NCBI GenBank assembly: GCA_947179155.2
Contig: OX359285.1
Span: forward strand, 9,725,731 to 9,789,730
Direction of reading: 5' to 3'
From: Hedera helix
Taxonomy: Eukaryota; Streptophyta; Magnoliopsida; Apiales; Araliaceae
Length of the DNA stretch: 64,000 nucleotides
This document shows, in pieces, positions 1 to 13,632 of the stretch. The position numbers and the translations under genes are program-made. Position 1 is the first letter of the stretch; each line of letters begins with the position of its first letter. The notes below the pieces were generated by a model. That model saw only the letters and a program-made list of their open reading frames with translations. It was not told the origin of the DNA and searched no databases.

Positions 1-11
1 ATCGAACAACA

Positions 12-205
12 ACATATTAAACTTTAAAATTGGTATGACTCAGAAAAATTTAGAATGAAATAAATTTTGTAGTTAATAGTGTTTATTATATACTATACAA
101 TTATAACAATTGTATCAATTAAAATTAAATAAATTCATATCAATTTGAAGTTTAATATGCCATTGTTTGACCTTAAAAGTCAAATTGTATCTCTAATTTA
201 AAATT
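12..205. repeat. AT-rich dispersed repeat, copy 1
   Basis: About 190 bp that recur in direct orientation at 3412-3602, on the other side of the ankyrin gene, at roughly 80 percent identity by eye. Shared landmarks include ACTATACAATTATAA and AAATTGTATCTCTAATTT. The last part of the unit is partly repeated again up to about 250. No coding content or transposon termini are visible. It may be a fragment of an old dispersed repeat. Confidence 0.6.
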
Positions 206-420
206 AAATAAATTCACATTAACTTAAAGTATATTATGTCATCGTTTGATTTGGTGTTTGATAAAATTCTCTATTAAGATCTGAATAATTTAGACATCTG
301 AATAATACAGAGCATCTGAATAGAATTGTATCTGAATGAAAAAATGTTGTTTGATAATCAATTTTTTCAGATGTCTGAATAACAGTATTTTACCATTTTA
401 ACCCTATGAACAGTTAAACA

Positions 421-1483
<1,063 letters not shown>

Positions 1484-1700
1484 GGTTTGAGTGTTGGATA
1501 TAAAAGGAATTTGTTAATATTGAAGAGGATATTTTTGTCCAAGTTCATTAAGATGTCCCTCTTAATAGTTTAGACTTGATTTTGTATCTCAACCATTTAG
1601 AGGCATTCAGATGTAACAAAAAAAAAAACAAACAACTTTGTTCCTCTTAGCGATTAAGAGGTTGTCCATTAAGAGCCATTAAGACGTAAACAAACAGCAC

Positions 1701-3201
1701 CTAACTCCAATAGATTAAGCACTGACAGATGTTTAGACTACTTCCGCTTGGGAACGCAGATGCCTTTTTAGCTATTGCATGTAAAGCATAGTCACCATTT
1801 TCGGCCTTCAACGTAGCCAAACTAGGGTAGTGTTGAACCAAAGCCAATGCCACGTCTGCAAAATTAAAAACAACATATGTATGGACTTAAATGCAAAACT
1901 GTCCTCTATGCATGCTTGTACTTGTGTAATATTAATTTTCGTGTTTGAGTTTAACTAATTACCAAACCTCTATTTTAAGATATAATTATTAGTGTAAAAT
2001 TGTACCTTTTAAACAATAATTAAAAGCATAAAATTGACTCAAAAAATACAGTTTAATGATTAATAATGTAAAAGTGACTCAAAAAATACACTTTAATGAT
2101 TAGTAATACAAAACTGACTCAAAAAGTACAATTTTGCACTACAATATACCTTGACTGAGGATCTACGTTAATACCTAACCTCATGGACTAAAACGTCACA
2201 AGGGAAAAAACTGAAGGGACAATCTTTCATTTTGGTATTTTGTAGAGCGTTTCTAGGGGACTGGTCCTAGTGACCAATTTTAGCGACCGGTCTCATTTTT
2301 ATTTTTTTTTAATTCATAAAATATTTATAATATTTATTTTGATAATTTATTTTTTACAGAATTCAGTGATTTAGATATAATTTGAATACATATAAATAAC
2401 AGTGTTATACATATTGTACAACACTATTATTTACATGCATCCAATTTACACCTAAATTACTGAATTCTATAAAAAAATATCAAAATAAATATTATAAATA
2501 TTTTAAGAGTAAAAAACAAAACAAAACAAAAAAAATTGGGACCGGTCGCAACTTCTGGTCCCAAAAACCGGTCCCCCTAGATTTTTTGTATGTTGTATGA
2601 GAATTTTATGTGAAAATGTATGCATGTAACATATTGATTCTTATGAATTTAAAGCACGCATGAATGTATATCCAAATAAATAACAAAGATATGACTCACC
2701 AAAGAATCCAGAACCGATAACACTAACCAGAAGTTCAACACCATATTGTCCAGCTAAAGATCTAGGATTAATGTCATCCTTATAATGGCAATCTAACAAA
2801 AATAGAAGTGTGTCTTTGTGGGCATTTAGAGCAGCCCTATGAACCGGCAAATAACCAATATTGTGCCTAATATGAAGCAAACATGGATTCTTTTTCGCCA
2901 AGATAATCGCAGCCTCAGTGTTACCAACCAGAGCAGCAATGTTAAGGGCTGTGTTGCCGTACTCGTCTTGCATAGCTAGTGCATCAGTTGGCATCATATT
3001 AACCAAATTTTTAACAAAATGATTTGCTTTTCCTGTCCCAACTACTACATGCATTGCTGTTTTCGAATCCTTGCAAATTTTGGCTGTGATTGCATCTTTG
3101 TGTAGGTCTAAGAAATTTTTGGCACTCTCCCAATCGCCTCTTAGTGCAGCCTTGTAGAGTGGTAGGTACCAGGTTAGGTCTTTCTCTTCTGGTGCTTCCA
3201 T
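1701..3201 (-). CDS. Ankyrin-repeat protein, two exons, short or truncated
   Basis: Exon 1 (3201 to 2700) encodes the N-terminus with LPLYKAALRGDWESAK and ankyrin-type motifs such as DEYGNTALNIAALVGN and IGYLPVHRAALNAHKDTLLF. It ends at a GTGAGT donor (2694-2699). The acceptor is TTTTGCAG just above 1855, and exon 2 (1855 to 1701) continues in frame with VQHYPSLATLKAENGDYALHA and a TAG stop at 1701-1703. The style is that of plant ITN1/ACD6-like ankyrin proteins, which normally continue into a PGG membrane domain in signalling or stress responses. No PGG domain or membrane segment follows, so this is a truncated gene, a fragment, or one whose later exons are lost. The frame is open a little upstream of the chosen Met, so an earlier exon is possible. 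The intron holds a foldback MITE. Family is confident; function is not. Confidence 0.75.
2253..2580. mobile_element. Foldback MITE in the ankyrin intron
   Basis: The 328 bp form one long imperfect palindrome centred near 2417. The left end begins CTAGGGGACTGGTCC and the right end is CCGGTCCCCCTAG. Arms of about 155 nt pair throughout, including GCGACCGGTC, AATATTTATAATATTT and GAATTCAGT. There is no coding content. It lies wholly inside the intron (1856-2699). A clear target duplication was not identified and the superfamily is unknown. Confidence 0.85.
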
Positions 3202-3411
3202 TGGTGTTTCTGACCATGTAAAAATTTGTATATATCGTTAGTTCTAAGGGGAAACTGAGAATAAAATGAAAATGAAAGGTGAAAGTTTAATGCAAATATG
3301 AGAATATATTGATGATGTGACACATTATATATACACATGCACGCTAAGAATGATGTTTGTATCATTTATTTTAAAATTAAAGATATAATTTGAATTTTGA
3401 AGTCAAATGAC

Positions 3412-3596
3412 GCTATATTAAATTTTAAAATTAATATGATTTATAAAAATTTAGAATAAAATAAATTTTGTGATTAATATTTTTTATTATATACTATACA
3501 ATTATAATAATTATATCAACTAATAAAATTAAATAAATTTACATAAATTTAAAGTTAATATACTGTCATTTGACCTCAAAAGTTAAATTGTATCTC

Positions 3597-3602
<6 letters not shown>
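3412..3602. repeat. AT-rich dispersed repeat, copy 2
   Basis: Direct-orientation partner of the repeat at 12-205; it runs straight into an (AT)n microsatellite. Confidence 0.6.

Positions 3603-3641
<39 letters not shown>
3603..3641. repeat. (AT)n microsatellite
   Basis: Uninterrupted TA dinucleotides, about 19 units. Confidence 0.97.
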
Positions 3642-3642
<1 letters not shown>

Positions 3643-3654
3643 GGCTAGGAGAGG

Positions 3655-3772
3655 GACCTCATCACGTGTCCTTCATGTGGTCAAGGAGATTTCTTTTTTT
3701 TTGCCTGGTCGCACCTCCCACATGCAGTCAGACGAACATTTTCTCTGGCCGCATGTCCTTCATGCGGCCAGA
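3655..3772. repeat. Three tandem GC-rich hairpins, the last perfect
   Basis: In a very AT-rich setting, three related units each contain a GGYCGCATG-like arm, a short spacer near TCCTT and a CATGCGGYC-like arm. The third is a perfect 12-bp stem: TCTGGCCGCATG at 3744-3755, loop TCCTT, complement at 3761-3772. The first two are degenerate. This resembles the arrays found in the LTRs further along, so it may be a scrap of an LTR, but no LTR ends were found. Confidence 0.7.
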
Positions 3773-4245
3773 CCAAACCTTTTTTTTTCTTCATAAATTC
3801 AAATTTAAAGGAGATAGTCGCTTTTAATACATATATTTAAATTATGTACATGTACGAAATTACTTCTAAATTATATACATGTACTAAATATCATATTAAT
3901 TATAATTTTTAAATGAATTAACCAAATTAAAGTTGATCCTATTTTAAATAAATTAATTATTTTGTTAGAATTTTGGTAAGTAATACATAAAAATAAATAA
4001 TTTATAGAAGTTGGTGATTTTAAATTTTAAAATATTTATAGAAATTTAAAACTATATAATATTAATTAGGATTGAGAAGTTAAATTGAGGCATGAAACTA
4101 AGCTTTGATAGAAAATTTGTTTGTTTGTTTTAGATGGATAAGACTAAGCCAGAAATTGATAAAATTCTATATTATATTATAACAAAATATTAATATTAAG
4201 TCTAAAATATTATAACAAGCTGATAATATTAATTAAAAGGAAATT

Positions 4246-4360
4246 TATATTTTCACAGCTATTTTTGATATTTTGACAGCCAAACCGTCGTTATAAATGT
4301 ATAGCGACGATCAAAATTGTTGCTATAAATCTATAACGACAGTTTGACTGTGAAAATATA
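4246..4360. mobile_element. 115-bp foldback MITE
   Basis: The left end TATATTTTCACAG and right end CTGTGAAAATATA are exact inverted repeats. The interior also pairs (CGTCGTTATAAATGTATAGC with the complement of GCTATAAATCTATAACGAC), so the whole unit is a hairpin. Non-coding. Target duplication not resolved. Confidence 0.75.
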
Positions 4361-6722
4361 TTATTTTTTAATTTGCTGTAGAAATATCAGTTTCCTAATT
4401 AAAAATGCTATTGTTTTTCATGTAGAGAGGAGAAAAGAAATTTCTTTTTCGAGTCTTTGTTGAGCTTTTGTCAAGTAGAAGACGACTAGAAAATCTGAAA
4501 AGCAATAAAATGAGTTGAAAGAGAGTGGGCCTCAAAGAGAAATCTATGGTAAAAGAAGAGTTCTTTATCACTTTATCCCCGTTAATTGTAAGATTGAAGA
4601 GATCTATTCTATGTGGACACACCCAGCTGTTGTGTCTTTTGGGTGAAGCCAGTTTTGAAATAGATGTCCTTTTTTCTCTCTAGCTAGCGTCCTTTTTTTG
4701 AGTTGGCGGGGATGTAACATTTGTTCTAACAAAATAAAACAAAAAAAATTATGCGGTTGCATATGGTCAAGGGTTTGAATATTTCAAAGAATCCACGATC
4801 TTATTTTGATTTTGAGTTATCCCTTGTATAATCCCCTTGTACACATGGGATAACAGTACATTGAGAAAAAGTCCATGAAAAGCATAGCCTAAAAACATTT
4901 ACTGATCATTGGTCATATAAATGTTGAAATGACTTCGTTAGATTGTTAGATTGTTTAAATGCTTGTGCAGAATTTAGATTGTTCTAATGCATCTTCTAAG
5001 ACCATGTTGAAGCATTCTAACCAACTAATACGAATAGTGTTGGGCTACATAATTATTAGCGCAAATAGTATGTTTATATTAAGTCTCATCCTCACACAAC
5101 TCATTAGGCCTAGTGCACTCACATGAGACTCTTAAATCCAATAAACTTAGGCTCACTTCATTACCACTTAAGACACTAATTAACCAGTTATCATATCCAA
5201 TACTAATTTGTATAGTAATTACTTTTTCCAATAAGATATCTACTATACGAATCTGAACAATAGAGGTACGAGGAGATACAATATTCTAGCCTACTAATAT
5301 TTTTTACCTTCACTGTTAATTCATTTTGAAACATGTTCTTATTCCCACACCTGAGGTCTCATCCAGCGGCCCAAGCCGTCAGCTACTTTATGATAGTTCT
5401 TTGAATATGTAGAAAAATTTGAACTTTAACAAGTGGTTCATCAAAATTATATAACGAGTCTCTAGGGTTTATTTTTCCCAATATTATTTATCCGATTTGA
5501 AACTTTGTATATCCCACAGACTCCCCAATCCTCTACCTTTTTCTTTATTCCAGTTTAATGCTGCACCCTATATGATAAATATAATAGAGAAACTTATACT
5601 AGATTAATCTCGTCACAAATTACGAAGAGATTCAAAGCATTATTTAGGAAACTTAAATTCACCAAAATATGCCTAAATGATAATATTTCACATATAATTA
5701 CTAGTAATATATGTTAACACTATATGTGACATAACTACTATCACAATCAATGTGATACGGCTGCAAAATTTAAAATCCCAATTATATGTATTAAAAAAAT
5801 ATGTGCATATATATATGTCAACTGGATTCCCATGTTAAACTAGCATTATGATAAAATGTATGTACATATTTTTGTATGCGTACCTTCTTTGAAAATCTCA
5901 ACCTCTGTAACCTCTTTATGGGATTCAGATATGGACATCGATCTAATAAGGATGAAGATATATTTATCAAGAGCTGCGGCAAGCTCGATCTGTTATTTAA
6001 TTGACGAATTATGGTCCGTGATTTCTTCTTTCTTCAGGATATTTCACTTAACATGCTTGCGGCACATTGAATAAAATCTATTTTTATCCACATCAAACTT
6101 TTAGGGTGGGTTACTTGAGAAAGCGAAAGTTTCAATGGTTTACTTGAGAAAGCGAAAGTTTCAAGAAACAACATATATATATATAATATACCCTTTCTCT
6201 CTTGAGTTATTTCTGACATTTGACAGCCCAATCCATCACTGACAAAGCCACATACATACAAGGTTATGAGATCAATTAATTCTACTGAATATTAATTTTT
6301 TTGTATTATAATATATGAAAAAAAATTGAAAAATTAAAATATTATATAAAAATTGATCCCATTGAAATTTTGTAAAATTTTTAATATGCGGGGTCAAATT
6401 AAATTTTTATAACTTTCTCAGTTAAATATCACTCTCAATCTCATATCATTCTTACTTCCTTTATATATGTATATTCATATAATCTTCTTAAACTAATTAA
6501 TAATTTATTTTATATTATTTTTTGAAGAAATTAATTATTTATAAATAATTTGTCTTTAGAAAAGTGTATTAGGGGTCAATAGGATGTATATATACATGCA
6601 TATAAATATATATAGAGTTAATAATTATTATATTATCATTGTAGTCAAATATATGTCTTATATATGCAACTCGAAAGTGTAAAATTATTCAAAAAATTAG
6701 GGTCAAGGGCGCTATCCCCGAA
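4361..6722. other. Intergenic DNA, no supported gene
   Basis: AT-rich sequence. Short open frames exist near 4400-4620 and 5860-6260 on both strands, but they lack recognisable domains, are mutually overlapping and have no splice context that I trust. The only structure I see is the 28-bp duplication at 6111. Confidence 0.5.
6111..6163. repeat. 28-bp tandem duplication
   Basis: TTACTTGAGAAAGCGAAAGT plus TTCAA occurs at 6111 and again at 6139, giving a period of 28 bp. Confidence 0.9.
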
Positions 6723-6861
6723 CACTACAAGAAAAATGGGTAATCTTGACGGAATTATTTTAGATGGACTAAATTCCGTCGTAATTAAGCTAATTCCGCA
6801 AAAATTTTTGTCGACGATAATTAATTCCCTAGTAAGTATATTATGATTGACGGAATTCCAT

Positions 6862-7659
6862 TTTTTTATTTTCTTTCTCTCTCTTCGAAGCATCCATCGA
6901 TCTCTCTCTCACTCTACCTCCGACCGTCTCACTCCATCTCCGTCGCCTTTCGTTGCCGTCTCCCGCAGCTGTCCATTACTATCCCCCACCGAGAAAAACC
7001 TCCTACTGCACGCCTCACTCCGATCCACCTCCGACTTAAGGTATATATATATATATATATTGCTTAAATATGGGATTACTAGGGATATATCTATTGTTGG
7101 TGAAATTATTGAAATTGGAACATAATTCGAATTGTTACTGAAATTGGAATTTAATTTGAATTGTTGTTGAATTTGGGATTATTTGTGTTATGCAAATTTT
7201 GTTTTCGAAATTGAGATTATTGATGTCCTGCAAATTGGATTGATTGTTGTGCACATTAATTTTTTTATTTTCTTTCTCTCTCTTCGAAGCATCCATCGAT
7301 CTCTCTCTCACTCTACCTCCGACCGTCTCACTCCATCTCCGTCGCCTTTCGTTGCCGTCTCCCGCAGCTGTCCATTACTATCCCCCACCGAGAAAAACCT
7401 CCTACTGCACGCCTCACTCCGATCCACCTCCGACTTAAGGTATATATATATATATATATTGCTTAAATATGGGATTACTAGGGATATATCTATTGTTGGT
7501 GAAATTATTGAAATTGGAACATAATTCGAATTGTTACTGAAATTGGAATTTAATTTGAATTGTTGTTGAATTTGGGATTATTTGTGTTATGCAAATTTTG
7601 TTTTCGAAATTGAGATTATTGATGTCCTGCAAATTGGATTGATTGTTGTGCACATTAAT
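6862..7659. repeat. Perfect 399-bp tandem duplication
   Basis: 6862-7260 is repeated as 7261-7659 with no difference that I can find, including a 20-nt TA run that should mutate quickly. The unit holds the CT-rich leader (CTCTCTCACTCTACCTCCGA) and the candidate splice donor of the CACTA 5' region. Confidence 0.95.
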
Positions 7660-7879
7660 TGGAATTAATATGTATTGGAAATTATCCTTTGGGTTTACTT
7701 TGTGCAATTGTAGCTTCTGTTAGTGTATAACATCTGATAATTGTTTCAATTTGATTTCCTTTTATGCTATTTCGGTTTTTGTTTTGGATGTTAAATTTTC
7801 TATTTTCCATGGAATTTCTATCAAAATTCTTCAATTGCAACATTTGTGGACCCTACATGTATTTATGTATTTTATTACT

Positions 7880-8290
7880 TTCCAATATTAAATTAAATTA
7901 AGTGGTATTTACTTAGTTTTCTACTAATAAAATAAAATCAAATGAACTAACATAAAAAAATTACATTAAATAAAATAAAATAATTAAGGTAAAGTAAAAT
8001 AATTAAATTAAATTAAATACTATAATATACTATAATACAAAGTATTTAAATTAAATAAAAAATTAAATTAAATTAAATTAAAATAAATAACATAAACCAT
8101 AATAAAATAATTTAATTTAATTACATTAAATTAAATTAAATTAAATATTATAATATAATAAACTAAGTAGCATTTACTTAGTTTCAGTGGTTTATAAAAT
8201 AAAGTAAGAATACTATAATATAACCAAATTTACTTAAGTAAAATAAAGAAATAAATTAAATAAGACCAAATATACTTAAATCAAATGACA
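7880..8290. repeat. AT-rich low-complexity (TTAAA-type) tract
   Basis: Loosely repeated AAATTAAATTAAAT and AAATAAAATAA strings. No gene is visible from 7660 to 8415. Confidence 0.75.
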
Positions 8291-8878
8291 CGACAACTGC
8301 CTTTTACAACTGTCCGATTAATTCACTAAATTTCTCTTTAATTATTTATTTGTACTCCTAAGTAACAATATTTTTCGTAGAATGTTACTTGCTTGACATT
8401 CACTCCTAACGAGTGTGTAGACACCCAAATTTTGCACCTTTGTACTAACCCTAACAGGAGGGCAAAGTCGTCACTTGACCTGACATGCGAAAAGGAAGGT
8501 GGACCCCAACACGAAGCCACCCCAACGACTTACGGTCAAAGCCACCACAACGAATAACGAGCATCAGGTTACTTGATGCAAGACAAACAGTTGATCCAGA
8601 AGAACCTGATTTGATCACAAAAGACGACTAATGGTCACTACGCTTACGATGTTCGGGGGTCTCGCTCACCGGTGAGCTGGTGGGAGTGGAAGGGGGCAGC
8701 TCCCCCCGGAAGCCAAGCACAAATAGCAAATTCTATATCAAGCCGCAGCCCTCCGAACTAGCCTCCCAGAACAATATGACACGTTTCCTAAGGATTTGCG
8801 GATTGTAAAATACGAGCCTTCCAGCGGAAAAACGAAAGACCGACATCAGTACACGAAAATCGAGAAAGCACCGAAGCC

Positions 8879-8922
8879 GGCCGCAGATGGAACTGCGGCT
8901 GGCCGCAGTTGCACCTGCGACC
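8879..8922. repeat. Two tandem GC hairpins in the Ogre-like LTR
   Basis: Unit 1 is GGCCGCAG, spacer ATGGAA, CTGCGGC. Unit 2 is GGCCGCAG, spacer TTGCAC, CTGCGACC. The stem is kept while the loop differs. Confidence 0.8.
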
Positions 8923-9899
8923 ATGATCTGAAGTTCTAAATCGCCACTTCCAGTTCATTTCTTTAGCAGGCGCGGACGGAAGAGAAAAAAGAAAGGAGAC
9001 GCGAGAGGAGAGAAAGAGGGCTGTCGGGAGAAAGAAAAAGAGGAGGATCTGAGAGCAAAGAGGAAGAAATAGGGGAGAAATAGAGAGAAAATAGCGAGAA
9101 GAAGAGAGAGAGGGTCACGGGTTTGGTCCTAAATGTGAGATTTCTTCTCCTTTTTATTCAATTGTTACACTATATATGGTATTCTAAGTGATTTCCAAGT
9201 GTCAAAGCATGTATTTCGTCATTTAAAATGTGAAAAAATCCATGTTTATAGCATTTGAGGTTTTATCTAGTTAGATCTATTTTCACTTCGTTCTTATTGT
9301 ATTTGTTGGGTGGATCTACTGTAAATCCGAAAATATTTGATGCATTGCTATTTAAATAGTTTAATTTTGTGTATTTTGAAGTTAGATCCAATGTAGTCAA
9401 TATATGTTGTAGATCTGTGGATTAGGGACGGTTAGAGAGGTTTTATTGCGGATGGAATCTCCTCCTAACCTCCCGATGATATCCTTTTAGTTTGTTTTTA
9501 GCTTTTACGTATGTAGCAATTGCAATGCGCCTGTATGTAAATATGTAAATTTTGGGCCTTAAAACGACATCGAGTCGAAAGTCGGGTTTAAGGCCCCGTG
9601 ATAGTGAAGTGTGCGATTGTGGATGCTTGGGGTTATTTAGATGGCTCACATGCCTATGAATAACTCCAACGCCATTTTAATGCTTGAATTTCCCTTTCGA
9701 CACGGAAAAAGAATTTTGGAATTAAAAGATGAAGATTTTCATAAAATCAATCAAACTAGGATATTAGATCATCCGTAGGCTAAAATAAAATTGTAAGTGT
9801 CGAATGAGCTCTATTCCTATTTGACGAAGGGTTTGAAAAATATGTTTTACAAAATATCATCGGTTTTATTATCGAAACAAAAACAATAACAATGAACTT

Positions 9900-11929
9900 T
9901 GATGAGTGAGTTTTATACCTACGAATTGAATACATTTAATCTTTGATAATTTGTGAATCTTTAAGTGTTTTATGTGATTTTATATGTGTTTTTATGTTAT
10001 TGTATAATATGGTGAATTATATCATGTTTAGGTATTTTATGTATTATATGTCGTTTTTGTGTAGTTTATTCGTAATTTATATGTTAAGTGTTGATTTAGT
10101 TGTATGTGTTTTTGTACCACATTGTATAGGATGTGGTGTTATATTATTTTTATGTGTTTCTATTTCATTTTGTAGGAATTATAATAAGGGCTTGGTTGAT
10201 CAAGGCTTGGAATTGCCCGGTTCGCATTTTCTGCGCTCCGTTTATGCAGCAGCCAATTAAAGTCCAATTTTGGCCTTGATCCATTCCGAATCTTCAATTT
10301 TGTAAAACATGAAAGTTGTAGGTCTACGAGTCTCCTTTCCGAAACATCTTGAATCATCTCAATCGGAGTTCGTATGAAGAAGATATGCCCAAAACACTGA
10401 AGGATGCTGCAGCAGTCAAAAGAGGAACACTTTTGGGCAATTTGTACTAGCGCCGCAGCGGTGGTTTCCACCGCCGCAGCGGTAGTACAAAACCTGAAAT
10501 TAGCAGAAAGTTTGACCGCCGCGGCGGTGGCTTTGACCGCCGCGGCGGTGGCTTTGACCGCCGCGGCGGTGGCACTGTTCATACGCGCAGAATCAGTTTT
10601 AAAGAGGAAAAACTGCAGCCCTAACATTTCAATCTCATTTCTTCTTCTTTGGGAGGCGGCTAGAGGTGATTTTGGAGGCCAAAGGATGAAGAGAGCCACC
10701 TTCCATGGAGGTTAGGAATGGATTTCAACATCTAAGGAAGCTATGGATTGAATGCTTGGAGCTTGGAGATGGGTGACAACTATCTTCTTCTTCTTTCCTT
10801 TAATTTGTATTTCCATTGTTGATGATTACTTTTTGGAACAATATGGATTAATATCTATCCATTGATCTTGTATCTATGTTTGGTATTGAATCTATAACAT
10901 GTTTAAGCCATTGTGATTGTTGTTTTGATCTCATTTATCTATGTATATATTGTATGCATGTTTGATGAGGTTTTACTCATTTGTTTTGGCTTGAGCATGG
11001 AATTTATGATTGTGTTGGGTGTCTAATGCTTAGTTTAATTGAATCTCTCTTTCTTATTTGGTTGTTGTTGTATTTGTGAGTTCTTTGAGAGAAGGATTTC
11101 ATTGTGCACGCCAAGTGTTCGACAAAATGCCTAAGTGAAGTTTGTTTTGTATTTGGCTTATCGTTTTGCTTCGTTGGCTTAGGTTTGTAGTCTCTTGGAT
11201 GGCACCATATGAATTGGGTTATCACATTTAGTTTTTCATGTTTAATTGCTTGGACAAGTGGTTAATTTGGTAACCTATATGAAATTGGAAAACGGATTAT
11301 AGTGTTTTGACCCGAATGTGATAACATGTGTTATGTTGTGTTCTTAGGAGCGTATGCATAATTTGTGCGTAGGATAGACATATACCTATGTGCCACATGT
11401 AACCAATGTGAGAATACGTGCTTCAAATCCTTGCGTTGCTATTTCTCATAGACATATAGTGAAATGCTTAGCTTGGGTGTCCTTGTCTGAATTCTGTCGA
11501 ATGGGATAGGTTTAGATTTGGTTTGTTTACATGTCCTTCAAAAGAGGCGTGTAAATACTATTGTATTCTCGGTTAACCAGTCATCGTGACCGTAAGACCA
11601 AATAGGGAGAGTGAGGAGATTTAAATGAAGTATTGGGAGAAAACGTAATCATAGGTTCATCTATCTTTACCGTTTTAGTAGTTTAAATGTTAATTTGCAT
11701 TATGTCCATTTACATTCCACTTCCTTCATTCAATCAAATGTTCGAACTAAGATCGACTTGATAGGCTCGATATTTGGGAAATCGTTAGAACTAATTCCTC
11801 GTGGGATCGACTTTTTCTTATCACTTTATTACTTGTTGACCGCGTATGCTTGCGCGTTATTGTTCATTCAAACGAACTCGATGTCGGAACTTTACTAGTA
11901 AAATAAAACCGTTCCGATTTCGCTCATCA
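9900..11929 (+). repeat. Element A 5' LTR (2030 bp)
   Basis: Bounded by the 7-bp inverted repeat TGATGAG/CTCATCA and followed six bases later by the primer-binding site. Open frames inside it are repeated in the 3' LTR, give low-complexity or membrane-like peptides, and are not genes. Confidence 0.93.
10451..10572. repeat. CCGCCGCGGCGG palindrome array in the element A LTR
   Basis: Five units of a GC palindrome: two CCGCCGCAGCGG variants and three perfect CCGCCGCGGCGG copies spaced by 21 bp. The 3' LTR (26168-26256) has two of the 21-bp copies, so the copy number changed after insertion. Element B inserted inside this array in the 3' LTR. Confidence 0.95.
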
Positions 11930-11935
11930 AGTTTT

Positions 11936-11953
11936 TGGCGCCGTTGCCGGGGA
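11936..11953 (+). other. Element A primer-binding site (tRNA-Asp)
   Basis: TGGCGCCGTTGCCGGGGA is complementary to the 3' end of plant tRNA-Asp and lies six bases after the LTR. The same 18-mer, equally spaced, serves element B. Confidence 0.9.
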
Positions 11954-12460
11954 ATTAGTTTCTGATTGTTTTTCACTATTATTTTCATTCGAGTTGGTCT
12001 TTGTTTAAACTTACTTTTCTGCTTTTACTTTTCGCTTGGACTCTTGATTTTGTCTGCGACTTTTTCAAGGTTCAAAATAAGAAATAATGAAGTCGGGCTG
12101 TTGACTATAAAACAAACGCTAACTGGGAGGCAACCCAGGTTATCTAATGTTTTGTTTAGTTTTGTTTTTCAATTTCAGGTCATATTGTAACGATTCGCAA
12201 TAGCCGGTCGCGGAAGGCGACAGTTGACAAAATTGGCCCAATTTTTCAGGGAAGTCCCTTGTTTTTACTTCTTTCATTGCTTATAGAAAGGACGTTGTCA
12301 ATTCCGAGTTTGGGGGTCTTTTGCGTTTTGTTTTGATATGATTTGTGTTTTTTTTTGTTTAGTTTGTTTTGCTTTAAGATTTTGTATTTAGTTTTATTAT
12401 TTTTTGCTTTTAATTGTATTTAAGTTTTGAATTTTGTGGGTATATTCTCTGCAAACCCTC

Positions 12461-12528
12461 ACGAGACAAAACTCGTCCTCTTGGGCAACCTTGGGGTTTA
12501 ACGGCTTGTTGCACGTGCTAAGTGCAAC
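12461..12528 (+). ncRNA. Candidate structured RNA element, A copy
   Basis: Hairpin 1 (12461-12476): stem ACGAG/CTCGT, loop ACAAAA. Hairpin 2 (12508-12528): stem GTTGCAC/GTGCAAC, loop GTGCTAA. In element B the same stems keep pairing despite substitutions and the hairpin 2 loop is unchanged. This is a cis-acting RNA candidate inside the element transcript, not a separate gene. A role in packaging or reverse transcription is inference. Confidence 0.5.
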
Positions 12529-13080
12529 CGTGTTTCCTACGAAAATGGAGTTTTTAGTGTTATTTTTGTTTTATTTTCGTCGGTTTATGTTTTTATTTTT
12601 GTTTTGTGTTCGTTTGTTTTGTTTTCGTGCGGTTTTGTTTTTGAGTCGTTGTAGCATAGGTTTGAGTCTCTTGAGCCTTGTTTTGATGTGATTTGAACTT
12701 TAATCGAGTATCGGGCAATTGATTATTCTTATTATAACTCGTAGAAAATGGATTAATATTGCGTAGTCTGTGTGCTTGATTTGTTGTTGGTTTTTACATT
12801 TCTTGTGATCCTTTCCGCTTTTGAGCACTTATCCATTTGTTCAAGCCTATTAATTGCTTAATGATGGTTTATAGGACTACATGCTTATCGAGGCAAGCTT
12901 TTACTTTAGAACTGGTTCATGCATCATTCGAAGCTAGTTTTCCCACTTTTGATTTGTTTATTTAGTAATAATGTGAGATGGAGCGTAAAACGCACTCATA
13001 TGTGTATTTACTACGGGAAAAAAATAAAAATAAATAAATAAATAAAAAGAAAAGAAATAAAAAAAGAAAGAAAGAAAAAG

Positions 13081-13084
<4 letters not shown>

Positions 13085-13138
<54 letters not shown>
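13085..13138. repeat. (AT)n microsatellite in element A
   Basis: About 27 TA units following an A/G-rich tract. Confidence 0.95.
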
Positions 13139-13144
<6 letters not shown>

Positions 13145-13632
13145 ATATAATAAGTTGTTTGACTAGTCGAATTTTGTGGCCTTTGTTGCTCGAGTTAATA
13201 GGCTCTTAGGGGTGTCTTTACACCTAATGCCCTAAAGCCAACTGGTTTGGGAGTCATTAGCCAAATGCTCGTTACACGGGTAACTCTGTATAGCCTAATA
13301 GAAGGAGACATTGCACAAGTCAAGATTTTAATTTGAATCTTGCTGGGACTAGTGTAGAGTGATGTATTATGCAAGTGTTCGAAGTTTTTGCTTTCTTTAA
13401 TAAGGTAATTTGTTTACATAACCTATCTGAGTTTTAATTAGTTTGTTACGAATGGTACACACACACACTTGGATCATGAGTAATGTATGATTAACATATA
13501 GATTGAAATTCTAGACATGGTAACGTTTTGATGTTTTCTTGTAATTATCATTTGAATAATCTATGTGGCCATTTTGTTTTGCATATCGATTCATCGCTCA
13601 AGTTCGTGTTGTTATTTCTGTTTGTGTAGTTT

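Larger units (their letters stand above)
6723..8415 (+). mobile_element. CACTA (En/Spm) transposon terminus and 5' region
   Basis: CACTACAAGAAAAAT at 6723 is the standard terminus of plant CACTA elements. Within the next 140 bp the motif TGACGGAATT, or its complement AATTCCGTC, recurs several times in both orientations, as in the subterminal transposase-binding repeats of this superfamily. A CT-rich leader-like stretch and a candidate splice donor (ACTTAAG|GTATAT) follow. No matching TTGTAGTG end is visible before the Ogre-like LTR starts at 8416. The CACTA transposase remnant at 28674-29601 has the right orientation to be the same element, split by nested insertions; that link is inference. 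Confidence 0.65.

Noticed and set aside
4395..6261. Short open frames between the second MITE and the CACTA end
   Set aside because: No domain, overlapping on both strands, no convincing splice sites.
9943..10715. Open frames on both strands in the element A LTR, including TAAAVK-type repeats
   Set aside because: Recurrent in both LTRs, low complexity, and produced by the GCC/GCG palindrome array.
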